Source: Parabacteroides massiliensis (GTDB taxonomy: Bacteria; Bacteroidota; Bacteroidia; Bacteroidales; Tannerellaceae). From it: a DNA stretch of 64,000 nucleotides. The stretch is taken from NCBI RefSeq assembly GCF_900155425.1, contig NZ_LT700192.1, positions 1 through 64,000 on the forward strand, written 5' to 3'. Below, in pieces: positions 31,576 to 38,656 of this stretch. A program made the translations under genes and the position numbers. Position 1 is the stretch's first letter. Every line of letters starts with the position of its first letter. The notes beneath the pieces are model-generated. The model was not told where the DNA came from, ran no database searches, and saw only the letters and a program-made list of their open reading frames with translations.

Positions 31576-32712
31576 CTAAATTCGTTTGACCAATTCTTTT
31601 CCTTTTAAAGATTCTTTTTTGTTTCCGCCCCTTTCGAACCAAATGCTTAATGCCACCCAGATCACGATGTCGCCGGCAAATACGATATTGATATTCACGA
31701 ATGATACCAACAAGATATTGAGGCTGCTGAACAAGCAAGCGATTATGACGATACTGATCATCGCTTTATGTGCACTCATGCCCATATCGAGAAATTTGTG
31801 ATGGATGTGGTTACGATCCGGTTTAAACACTGGTTGGTGGTTGCATATCCGTACGATTATCACGCGTACGACATCGAACATCGGTACGATCAGTGTCGAG
31901 AATGCGATCACGATAGCTCCGGCGGAATAGTGTACTACGTCCGGATTGTAGGATGCATAGCGGATGGCGAGGAATACCAGAATATAACCCAGAGTCAAGC
32001 TCCCTGTGTCACCCATGAATATTTTTCTTCCGTGATCTGCCTGTCCGAAGACGTTGTAGTAGAAGAAGGGGACCAGTACTCCCAGCGTAGCAAACGACAG
32101 CAGAGCGTATATCCACATCCCATTAATCAAAAAGAGGCTGCCAAGCACAAGTAATGCCGAACCGCTCAGGCCCGATGCCAACCCGTCTATCCCGTCGATC
32201 AGGTTGATGGCATTGGTAATAAATACGATCACGAGGATGGTGAGCGGAATACCGATCCAGGAAGCCAGTTCATGTATCCCGAACAGCCCGTAGAGATTGT
32301 TGATCCACAACCCCGACAACGGCAGGAGTAAGGCTGCCACAATCTGCACCATGAATTTCTTGGTGTAGCGCATCCCTACCAGGTCGTCTTTCAACCCGAC
32401 GAGGTAGAGCAGGATCACCCCGCAAACCAACAGGTAGAATTCCGAAAGAGTATGTGTGAACAACCAGAACGGTATTTGCAGCCTGTACATGTATCCCGCA
32501 CAATAGAGAGCGAAAACGAACGAGAGGGAAAACAGGATCGACGGAGCGAAAGACAGGCCACCCAGTCTCGGGATAGCCCCTTTATGTATTTTCCGGCTGT
32601 CCGGGATGTCAAAAAGCCGCTTTTTCAACGCAACGACCAAAATCCTCGGAATAATGATCATAGACATCAGGGATGAAATTGCGAAGGCTAATAAAATCAA
32701 TAGGTATATCAT
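31576..32712 (-). CDS. wecA: Undecaprenyl-phosphate GlcNAc-1-phosphate transferase (WecA/MraY family)
   Basis: The 378-residue integral membrane protein has about 10-11 hydrophobic helices. Family motifs are RKIHKGAIPRLGGL near residue 41, NAINLIDGIDGLASG near 165-180, FMGDTGSLTLGYIL near 233, and the C-terminal HIHHKFLDMGMSAHKA. These contain the Asp residues and the His box of polyprenyl-phosphate HexNAc-1-P transferases. It loads the first sugar on undecaprenyl phosphate. It is the first gene of the 14-gene operon. No upxY or upxZ antitermination gene precedes it, unlike phase-variable Bacteroides capsule loci. Confidence 0.93.
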   Translation of the reverse strand: MIYLLILLAFAISSLMSMIIIPRILVVALKKRLFDIPDSRKIHKGAIPRLGGLSFAPSILFSLSFVFALYCAGYMYRLQIPFWLFTHTLSEFYLLVCGVILLYLVGLKDDLVGMRYTKKFMVQIVAALLLPLSGLWINNLYGLFGIHELASWIGIPLTILVIVFITNAINLIDGIDGLASGLSGSALLVLGSLFLINGMWIYALLSFATLGVLVPFFYYNVFGQADHGRKIFMGDTGSLTLGYILVFLAIRYASYNPDVVHYSAGAIVIAFSTLIVPMFDVVRVIIVRICNHQPVFKPDRNHIHHKFLDMGMSAHKAMISIVIIACLFSSLNILLVSFVNINIVFAGDIVIWVALSIWFERGGNKKESLKGKELVKRI

Positions 32713-33081
32713 ATAATAACTCTCGGTTTATATGCGACAAAGTTCGTCAGTCACATAGAGATGTTCTGGCGATTGTCCACTATTCTCATAGTTTGAGAAG
32801 TAACAAGAGGCCGGAATAAAACGTTTTGGCTTTTGATTGTAATTGTGGTATTTTAGAAACCATTTCCTAAAAATCAGGGAGAAAATGTGGAAGATTGAGA
32901 TTGGTATAAATGGTGAAAAATAAGAGGTATGGTTTACGATTCAACCTGTGGCTTGAGGTTGTTAATTAAATGGAACACATTATAGTATGTTAATAAAGGA
33001 AAGAATATTTAGCGAGTGCATGCCTTGTAATTGTAACCGGAGATATCGGTTGGAAACTTTGTGGCGGTGTGTCAAAATATG
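32713..33081. other. Intergenic region upstream of the polysaccharide operon
   Basis: This AT-rich stretch should contain the operon promoter on the minus strand, but I find no TAnnTTTG match there. A weak 6-bp stem (CAACCT/AGGTTG) lies at 32942-32961. No gene and no pair of inverted repeats flanking a promoter, as in invertible capsule promoters, is visible. Confidence 0.5.
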
Positions 33082-33146
33082 GAAGTGTGTCAAAAAGCAT
33101 TTGTCCTCACGCTTGACATGGGGACAAATGCTTTTTGACACACTTC
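33082..33146. repeat. 25-bp perfect inverted repeat
   Basis: The arms at 33082-33106 and 33122-33146 are perfect complements around a 15-nt loop. An extra half copy, GTGTGTCAAAA, lies at 33067-33077, repeating 33085-33095. The element begins 9 bp beyond the minus-strand stop of the acyltransferase gene and probably terminates it, but perfect 25-bp arms are longer than needed for a terminator. Confidence 0.65.
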
Positions 33147-33155
33147 TAAAGGAAT

Positions 33156-34319
33156 TTATTTTTTTCTCAGGAACTTTTGGCCTAACCACTTTCTTACCGG
33201 TTCGTCATAAAGCTTCAGGCAGAGGTAAGCCAAGGCGATGCTGCCGACATAAACTGCTATTGCCATAGGCCAGATTTCAGCGAAAGTATAAAGCTCGTTG
33301 TCGATCAGCCAAGCATAGAACAGATACATGATCGGGTAATGAACGGCATAGAGCGGATAGGATATGTCGCCTAAGAATTTACATATTTGTGTCGAACGTT
33401 TGTCTGTTGTCTTTCCGGAGGCTCCGAGCCAGACAAGGACAGGGAAAATGAGGATGATACAGACAGCTTCGAATAGTCCGTTGAGGCTGATAGAAGCATT
33501 GTCCACCTTTATGTAAGGTACACAGAAGAGGAGCAGCAGAATGATCGAACAAATCCAAAAGGCTCCTTTCATTTGGAACGGTTTGAAGTTGCGGGATAAC
33601 AGCATCCCTAACGAGAAGGGGAAGAGCATACGCAAGGAACCTCCGAGGAAATTCACGCCGTCGAGCGTCCATCCCACACCGATCATGTCGTACCCCGAAA
33701 CATCGAAGATCGTGAACCCGGCAAGCCCTATCCCCAAAAGAGCGACGAGCACGGTCAAGGCTTTGGTGGAAAGACGGTGAATGAATACAGCGTAAAGGAT
33801 GTTTCCGATATATTCGAAAAAGAGCGACCAGCTTGGGCCGTTTAGGGGGAACATTTCGCCATTGCCGCGCACTTCATATCTCGCGCCGGGCAAGGCGGGG
33901 ATGAAAAACATCGCACAGAGCATGGATAGCATCACTGCCGAGGTTGCCACATGTTTACCGTCCCATTGGGCGCTACCTTGTATGAAGAAAGCGATTGCTC
34001 CCAATACCACTCCCATGATGATCATCGGATGGAGGCGAATTAGACGACGTTTGAAAAAGTTACCGATCGTCATAGTCTTTCCCAAACGGTCGTCGTAGGC
34101 ATAACCGATCACGAAACCGGAAAGGATAAAGAAGAAATCGACGGCCAGGTAGCCGTGGTTGATCGTTGTGATGGGCGTCCCTCCGGCTGCAAACGAAAGG
34201 CCTTCGAAGATATGATAAAAAACAACCAGTAAGGCTGCCACCCCTCGCAATCCGTCAAGAAGTTCGTAATGGGGTTTGGTATCCGCAAATGCGGCTGAAG
34301 AGATTGTTGTGTCTGACAT
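33156..34319 (-). CDS. Acyltransferase family 3 membrane protein
   Basis: The 387-residue protein has about ten hydrophobic helices. The N-terminal segment (HYELLDGLRGVAALLVVFYHIFEG) holds the Arg and His characteristic of acyltransferase-3 (OafA/NolL) enzymes, and AVDFFFILSGFVIGYAYDDRLG is the second conserved block. GNFFKRRLIRLHPM is the third. Such enzymes acetylate or succinylate sugars of surface glycans, using acyl-CoA. It is next to the polysaccharide operon but separated by a 443-bp gap and a strong hairpin, so it is transcribed separately. The acceptor is unknown. Confidence 0.9.
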   Translation of the reverse strand: MSDTTISSAAFADTKPHYELLDGLRGVAALLVVFYHIFEGLSFAAGGTPITTINHGYLAVDFFFILSGFVIGYAYDDRLGKTMTIGNFFKRRLIRLHPMIIMGVVLGAIAFFIQGSAQWDGKHVATSAVMLSMLCAMFFIPALPGARYEVRGNGEMFPLNGPSWSLFFEYIGNILYAVFIHRLSTKALTVLVALLGIGLAGFTIFDVSGYDMIGVGWTLDGVNFLGGSLRMLFPFSLGMLLSRNFKPFQMKGAFWICSIILLLLFCVPYIKVDNASISLNGLFEAVCIILIFPVLVWLGASGKTTDKRSTQICKFLGDISYPLYAVHYPIMYLFYAWLIDNELYTFAEIWPMAIAVYVGSIALAYLCLKLYDEPVRKWLGQKFLRKK

Positions 34320-34350
34320 TGAGATTGAATTAGATATTTGTAATATGTGG

Positions 34351-34358
34351 CAAATGTA
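34351..34358 (-). promoter_or_regulatory. -7 promoter box of the acyltransferase gene
   Basis: The minus strand reads TACATTTG, matching TAnnTTTG, 31 bp before the start codon. Confidence 0.45.
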
Positions 34359-34400
34359 TTTGTTTTTGAGGATAAAAAATTTGTCCTATGTCAAATTCTG

Positions 34401-34964
34401 CTATCCGTTTGATCGGAGCCGGCTGAGTGTGGAGAGCCTGATGCCCAGATAAGAGGCGATGTATCCTAAGTTCACTCGGCGGTATGCGTCCGGAAACTGT
34501 TCTTTGAACGCTTCGTATCGTTCCTTTGCCGACAAGGTCAGATGGTCTTTGTGGCTGCGGTGTAAACGTCTGTATTCGTTTTGGTGAATGATTCTTCCCC
34601 AGTTGCACAGCTCGATGTTGGTTTCGAAAAGATGCGTCAATGTGGCCAGCGGTATCCGGTAGGCTTCCACCTCTTCCAGTGTTTCGACGAATTCTTCGCT
34701 TATCTTTCCGTAATACAGTTCATCCATGCTGAACACTATGCTGCCTTCTCCGGCAAACGATGTCGTAATCTCTTCGCCGTCTACCAGCCAAAAGGAACGC
34801 GTTATTCCTTTCTCGATGAAAAAGGCGGATTTGCAATAGGTGTCTGCTTTTATCAACTGATATTTTTTAGGAAAGCGGCAGTAGGTCACGTTCTCTTTCA
34901 ATATTTGAACGGTATCGTCTGAGATAGGGAACAATGAGTTTATTTTATTTAATATATTTGTCAT
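34401..34964 (-). CDS. Crp/Fnr-family transcriptional regulator
   Basis: The start at MTNILNKINSLFPIS (34964) gives 187 residues. Residues ~20-130 form a cNMP-binding-like beta barrel (YQLIKADTYCKSAFFIEKGITRSFWLVDGEE and SIVFSMDELYYGKISEEFVETLEEVEAYRIPL). The C-terminal ~50 residues are a winged-helix segment (VNLGYIASYLGIRLSTLSRLRS). Bacteroidetes have many such regulators, and most lack the residues that bind cAMP. It is probably autonomous, with its own promoter box at 34994. It is divergent from nothing, and target genes are unknown; the downstream acyltransferase, in the same direction, is a candidate. Confidence 0.88.
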   Translation of the reverse strand: MTNILNKINSLFPISDDTVQILKENVTYCRFPKKYQLIKADTYCKSAFFIEKGITRSFWLVDGEEITTSFAGEGSIVFSMDELYYGKISEEFVETLEEVEAYRIPLATLTHLFETNIELCNWGRIIHQNEYRRLHRSHKDHLTLSAKERYEAFKEQFPDAYRRVNLGYIASYLGIRLSTLSRLRSNG

Positions 34965-34993
34965 GATGTTGTTTTGACATTGTCTGTCAATCA

Positions 34994-35001
34994 CAAAGAT
35001 A
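34994..35001 (-). promoter_or_regulatory. -7 promoter box of the Crp-family gene
   Basis: The minus strand reads TATCTTTG, an exact TAnnTTTG, 29 bp upstream of the start. Confidence 0.5.
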
Positions 35002-35088
35002 CGAAAAACCGGTAAAAAACAGTTGGCAACCGGGCAGTATTATTTTACTGCCAGATTGCCAACCGCCAATGGAGTTATAGTCTTGTTC

Positions 35089-36186
35089 CTACAGCCATTC
35101 GCTCATGAACGCATCCATCTCGTCTGCGTGCGCTTCGAGGCTTTGGAGCAGTTTGAATTGAGCCTTTGTGCGGATCAGGTTGTGCTTCGGGCTGTGTATC
35201 TTGTAGTACGTGTCGCCGTTGATGTAGTCGGTCAGGAAACGGACTGTCTGCATGTAGGTCAGCAAACGGCCACCGTATGGGAGAAGCTTGATCTCCAAAG
35301 GAGTCAGGAAAGACTTGGCTTTCTCCATGTAACCTCGTGTATAGGCTTTGAAGATGTCCATGTTGACGTTGACGTTGTCCAGGTTTTCGTCATCTTCAGC
35401 ACCGGTGTTGGCTCCTGTACGGATGAAGTCGCCGATATCAGACAGGACGAAGCCCGGCATGACCGTGTCGAGGTCGATTACGCACAAAACCTTGTTGGTT
35501 TCGGCATCGAACATCATATTGTTGACTTTCGTATCGCAATGGTTCGTACGTTTTTTCAGTTTGCCTTCGCGGTAGAGGCGTTCCTGGATACACATGGCTT
35601 CGGCACGTTTTTCGATTTCATCGATCAAGTCTTTCACTTCATCCAGGCGGCCGGCGGCATTGGCCTTTATTGCATCGTGGAACTGCTCCAGGCGGAATTC
35701 CATGTTATGGAAGTTCGGTATGGTCTCGCCCAGCGTACCTTCCGGTATGTCGGCCAGCATGGACTGGAAGTCGCCGAAAGCCTTGCCGGCTTCGTAAGAC
35801 AGCTCCGGGTTGACCTCTTCGTAGCTCTTGCTGTTCGGTATGAACAGGCAAACACGCCAATAGCTGTCTCCATCGAAATAATACAACTTATTGTCTTTTG
35901 TCGGAAGGAATGTCAATACTTTGCGATCGATGTCGCTTTCGCCTTTTTCTTCCAGTTTCTTACGGATATGCGAAGTAACGATCTGGATATTGTTCTGCAA
36001 CATGTCCACGTTTGTGAAGATCAGATGGTTGATGCGTTGCAGCACGTATTTGATTTCGCCTTTTTCGTTTGTTACTTTCAGCGTATCGTTGATGTGTCCG
36101 TTTCCGAATGGTTCGGCGGAAACTACTTTCTCTGTGAGCTGGAACTGGTCCAGGATGTTTAGTAATTGTTCTTTCGTTTTTGCCAT
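35089..36186 (-). CDS. Aminoglycoside-phosphotransferase-fold sugar kinase, NahK-like
   Basis: The start at MAKTKEQLLNILDQFQL (36186) gives 365 residues; the longer frame translates a repeat tract. The protein-kinase-like fold shows a lysine-like ATP site (IKYVLQRINHLIFTN), the Brenner-type catalytic segment HCDTKVNNMMFD and the metal-binding VIDLDTVMPGFVLSDIGDFIR. The YVLQRIN...F.nv segment is characteristic of N-acetylhexosamine 1-kinases (NahK) and of related Bacteroidetes kinases that phosphorylate HexNAc at C1 for salvage. A homoserine- or choline-kinase role is less likely. The gene is transcribed alone from a box at 36268, and its leader contains a 7-bp repeat array. Confidence 0.85.
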   Translation of the reverse strand: MAKTKEQLLNILDQFQLTEKVVSAEPFGNGHINDTLKVTNEKGEIKYVLQRINHLIFTNVDMLQNNIQIVTSHIRKKLEEKGESDIDRKVLTFLPTKDNKLYYFDGDSYWRVCLFIPNSKSYEEVNPELSYEAGKAFGDFQSMLADIPEGTLGETIPNFHNMEFRLEQFHDAIKANAAGRLDEVKDLIDEIEKRAEAMCIQERLYREGKLKKRTNHCDTKVNNMMFDAETNKVLCVIDLDTVMPGFVLSDIGDFIRTGANTGAEDDENLDNVNVNMDIFKAYTRGYMEKAKSFLTPLEIKLLPYGGRLLTYMQTVRFLTDYINGDTYYKIHSPKHNLIRTKAQFKLLQSLEAHADEMDAFMSEWL

Positions 36187-36192
36187 GGCATT

Positions 36193-36222
36193 ATTTAATT
36201 GATAATTGATAACTGACAATTG
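36193..36222 (-). repeat. 7-bp repeat array before the NahK-like gene
   Basis: On the minus strand TCAATTG, TCAGTTA, TCAATTA and TCAATTA follow one another and end about 7 bp before the ATG at 36186. The array lies between the promoter box and the start codon. Confidence 0.7.
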
Positions 36223-36267
36223 AGAATGAAATAAGGGAATGGATTCATTTCGATCATCAATTACGTA

Positions 36268-36275
36268 CAAAAGTA
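36268..36275 (-). promoter_or_regulatory. -7 promoter box of the NahK-like gene
   Basis: The minus strand reads TACTTTTG, 81 bp upstream of the start. The leader transcript would carry the heptamer array. Confidence 0.45.
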
Positions 36276-36340
36276 AGAATATCTTTGTAAATAAAAAATG
36301 GAAGTCGCTTTCTTTATGGATGTCTCCTGATAAAATAGGA

Positions 36341-36368
36341 AAAGGCCATCCTTTTCAGAACGGCCTTT
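36341..36368. terminator. Terminator of rpmE
   Basis: A 7-bp stem (AAAGGCC/GGCCTTT) around a 14-nt loop lies between rpmE2 and the NahK-like gene. A T-run (36374-36380) follows on the plus strand and a weaker one on the minus strand. A short heptamer-like tract (ATTGTCT ATTGTCG ATTGG) lies at 36391-36409, next to the rpmE stop. Confidence 0.6.
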
Positions 36369-36411
36369 CTCTATTTTTTTATCTAAACCAATTGTCTATT
36401 GTCGATTGGTC

Positions 36412-36666
36412 TTATTTTTTGTTACGGTTACCGTAGCGGCTCATGAACTTATCAACACGTCCGGCAGTATCGACCAATTTAGCCTTACCAGTGTAGAACG
36501 GGTGAGAAGTGCTTGAGATTTCGACCTTTACCAGCGGATAAGTAACACCATCGATTTCGATCGTTTCTTTTGCATTGATAGTAGAACGAGTGATAAATAC
36601 GTCCTCGTTTGACATGTCCTTGAATACTACAGGACGATAGTTGTCAGGATGAATTCCTTTTTTCAT
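36412..36666 (-). CDS. rpmE2: 50S ribosomal protein L31 type B
   Basis: The 84-residue protein starts [20 protein letters not shown] and contains [28 protein letters not shown], the L31 signature. No cysteine is present, so this is the zinc-independent type B form, which is somewhat longer than type A. It sits at the central protuberance and bridges the two ribosomal subunits. It is transcribed alone from the promoter at 36734-36764 and ends in a hairpin. Zinc regulation is known for type B L31 in some bacteria, but no Zur site is recognisable here. Confidence 0.97.
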   Translation of the reverse strand: MKKGIHPDNYRPVVFKDMSNEDVFITRSTINAKETIEIDGVTYPLVKVEISSTSHPFYTGKAKLVDTAGRVDKFMSRYGNRNKK

Positions 36667-36733
36667 TGCTTTGTTATCTTATTTTTTAATTTATATTCTT
36701 ATACTTTAGTTTGGTAACCGGTATTTTGGGTTG

Positions 36734-36764
36734 CAAAGGTATGGATTTGAGTTGAACAAACAAA
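36734..36764 (-). promoter_or_regulatory. Promoter of rpmE2 with -7 and -33 boxes
   Basis: The minus strand has TTTG (36761-36764), a 19-bp spacer and TACCTTTG (36734-36741). This is a full match to the Bacteroides sigma-ABfr consensus TTTG-N19-TAnnTTTG, 67 bp upstream of the start. Confidence 0.65.
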
Positions 36765-36845
36765 GATTTTTGAATTATTTTTTCTATTCGAGCCACTTTT
36801 GTGTTATTTTATATGCTCAAAAGCATAATGTTCTCGGATAGTTAT

Positions 36846-36853
36846 TATCTTTG
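36846..36853 (+). promoter_or_regulatory. -7 promoter box of fba
   Basis: TATCTTTG lies 40 bp upstream of the ATG at 36894. Its position argues against starts further upstream in the same frame. Confidence 0.5.
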
Positions 36854-36893
36854 TGGGAGATTTTTAATCATTAACGTAATAACATATACAACA

Positions 36894-37892
36894 ATGGTAA
36901 ATTACAAAGATTTAGGTTTGGTGAACACAAGAGAAATGTTCGCAAAAGCCATCAAAGGCGGATACGCCATTCCGGCTTTCAACTTTAACAACATGGAACA
37001 GATGCAGGCTATTATCAAGGCTGCTGTTGAAACAAAGTCTCCGGTAATCCTGCAGGTATCTAAAGGTGCTCGCCAATATGCAAATGCTACTCTGTTGCGT
37101 TACATGGCTCAGGGAGCTGTTGAATATGCTAAGGAATTAGGTTGTCCGAATCCTCAGATCGTTCTGCACCTGGATCACGGCGATACGTTCGAAACTTGCA
37201 AAAGTTGTATCGACTCAGGTTTCTCTTCTGTCATGATCGACGGTTCTCATCTTCCTTATGAAGAAAACGTAGCTCTGACTAAGAAAGTTGTTGATTATGC
37301 TCATCAGTTCGATGTAACTGTAGAAGGTGAATTAGGAGTATTGGCAGGTGTTGAAGACGAAGTTTCTTCTGACCACCACACTTATACAGATCCTGAAGAA
37401 GTGATCGATTTCGCTCACCGTACAGGTTGCGATTCTTTGGCTATCTCTATCGGTACTTCTCACGGTGCATACAAGTTTACACCGGAACAGTGCCATATTG
37501 ATCCGAAAACAGGAAGAATGGTTCCTCCTCCATTGGCATTCAATGTATTGGACGCTGTAATGAAAAAACTTCCGGGATTCCCTATCGTTCTTCACGGATC
37601 ATCTTCTGTTCCTCAAGAAGAAGTTGATACAATCAACAAATACGGTGGTGCTCTGAAGGCTGCTATCGGTATTCCTGAAGAAGAATTGCGTAAGGCTGCC
37701 AAGTCTGCTGTTTGCAAAATCAACATCGACTCAGACTCTCGTCTGGCTATGACGGCTGCTATTCGTAAGGTATTCGCTGAAAAACCGGCTGAATTCGACC
37801 CGCGTAAATATCTGGGTCCGGCTCGTGATAATATGGAAAAGCTGTACAAGCACAAAATTATCAACGTACTTGGTTCTAACGATAAACTCTGA
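36894..37892 (+). CDS. fba: Class II fructose-bisphosphate aldolase
   Basis: The ATG at 36894 (MVNYKDLGLVNTREM) gives 332 residues; the open frame extends upstream through the promoter and is not coding there. Zinc and active-site residues lie in IVLHLDHGDTFE (near residue 85), VEGELGVLAG, AISIGTSHGAYKF and FPIVLHGSSSVP, followed by KINIDSDSRLA. The enzyme cleaves fructose-1,6-bisphosphate to DHAP and glyceraldehyde-3-phosphate. Codon use is strongly biased, as expected for a highly expressed glycolytic gene. It is a single-gene unit with a strong terminator. Confidence 0.97.
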   Translation: MVNYKDLGLVNTREMFAKAIKGGYAIPAFNFNNMEQMQAIIKAAVETKSPVILQVSKGARQYANATLLRYMAQGAVEYAKELGCPNPQIVLHLDHGDTFETCKSCIDSGFSSVMIDGSHLPYEENVALTKKVVDYAHQFDVTVEGELGVLAGVEDEVSSDHHTYTDPEEVIDFAHRTGCDSLAISIGTSHGAYKFTPEQCHIDPKTGRMVPPPLAFNVLDAVMKKLPGFPIVLHGSSSVPQEEVDTINKYGGALKAAIGIPEEELRKAAKSAVCKINIDSDSRLAMTAAIRKVFAEKPAEFDPRKYLGPARDNMEKLYKHKIINVLGSNDKL

Positions 37893-37917
37893 TTTTTGTT
37901 CGTGGAGCGAATATATG

Positions 37918-37947
37918 AAAAGGGACACCGGCCGGTGTCCCTTTTTT
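37918..37947 (+). terminator. Strong intrinsic terminator of fba
   Basis: The perfect palindrome GGGACACCGGCCGGTGTCCC (37922-37941), flanked by A and T tracts, is followed by six T. It lies 25 bp after the fba stop. Confidence 0.9.
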
Positions 37948-37952
37948 ATTTG

Positions 37953-37960
37953 TATATTTG
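37953..37960 (+). promoter_or_regulatory. -7 promoter box of the DUF4923 gene
   Basis: TATATTTG lies directly after the fba terminator and 27 bp upstream of the start at 37987. Confidence 0.5.
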
Positions 37961-37986
37961 CATGCTGTAAACATGAGTAAGAATAG

Positions 37987-38613
37987 ATGAATATGAAAAA
38001 AAATTGGATTTTGGGGGTTGCCGTTTGTGGCATATTGTCCGTGTCGGATGCGGCGTACGGACAGTCGATTAAAGACATTTTGAATTCAGCAGCCGTGAAA
38101 GACGCCGTAACGGCTGTGACCGGAGGGAAAAAACTGACGGTGGAAAATCTGGCAGGTACGTGGACGTATGTGAATCCTGCCATCCAGCTGGAAGGTGACA
38201 ATGCGTTGAAGAATGTGGCGGCAAGCGTGGCCTCTTCGGAGATGGAAAAGAAACTGAAAGACTATTGTGCGAAAGTCGGGATCATTGAAGGTGCATTCAA
38301 TTATACTTTTAACACCGACAGTACATTCACCAGTGCCCTGAAAGGCCGTACATTGAAAGGTACTTATTCGTTTAATGCGGACGACAAGACGATGGAGCTG
38401 CACTATGGCAGGATCGGAAAGTCGAAATTGACGACGATGACGGCTCATGTCGTTGTCACCAATGACCAGCTCTCTTTACTTTTCGATGCAGATAAATTAC
38501 TTGATTTCCTTACAAAACTGTCTGCTGTCTCTAAAAATACGACCTTGCAGGCTCTCAATAAGCTGGCAAGCCAATATGATGGGATGAAGATGGGCTTCGA
38601 GCTGAAAAAATAA
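37987..38613 (+). CDS. DUF4923 secreted protein
   Basis: The 208-residue protein has a signal peptide (KKNWILGVAVCGILSVSDAAYG, cleavage near residue 26). It follows the DUF4923 pattern: a short helix (SIKDILNSAAVKDAVTAVTGG), then LAGTWTYVNPAIQLEGDNALKNVAA, and a lipocalin-like antiparallel sheet (FTFNTDSTFTSAL, LKGTYSFNADDKTMELHYG). Such proteins are periplasmic or envelope-associated, with no assigned function. An internal Met three codons in is an alternative start with the same signal peptide. The 3' end converges with the helicase gene over a 13-bp inverted repeat. Confidence 0.88.
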   Translation: MNMKKNWILGVAVCGILSVSDAAYGQSIKDILNSAAVKDAVTAVTGGKKLTVENLAGTWTYVNPAIQLEGDNALKNVAASVASSEMEKKLKDYCAKVGIIEGAFNYTFNTDSTFTSALKGRTLKGTYSFNADDKTMELHYGRIGKSKLTTMTAHVVVTNDQLSLLFDADKLLDFLTKLSAVSKNTTLQALNKLASQYDGMKMGFELKK

Positions 38614-38617
38614 TGGG

Positions 38618-38656
38618 ATAATGTGCCAATATCCCAATATCCCATTGGCACATTAT
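38618..38656. terminator. Bidirectional terminator between convergent genes
   Basis: The arms ATAATGTGCCAAT (38618-38630) and ATTGGCACATTAT (38644-38656) pair perfectly over 13 bp. The right arm includes the helicase stop codon. The loop holds two ATCCC-type units. Confidence 0.65.
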
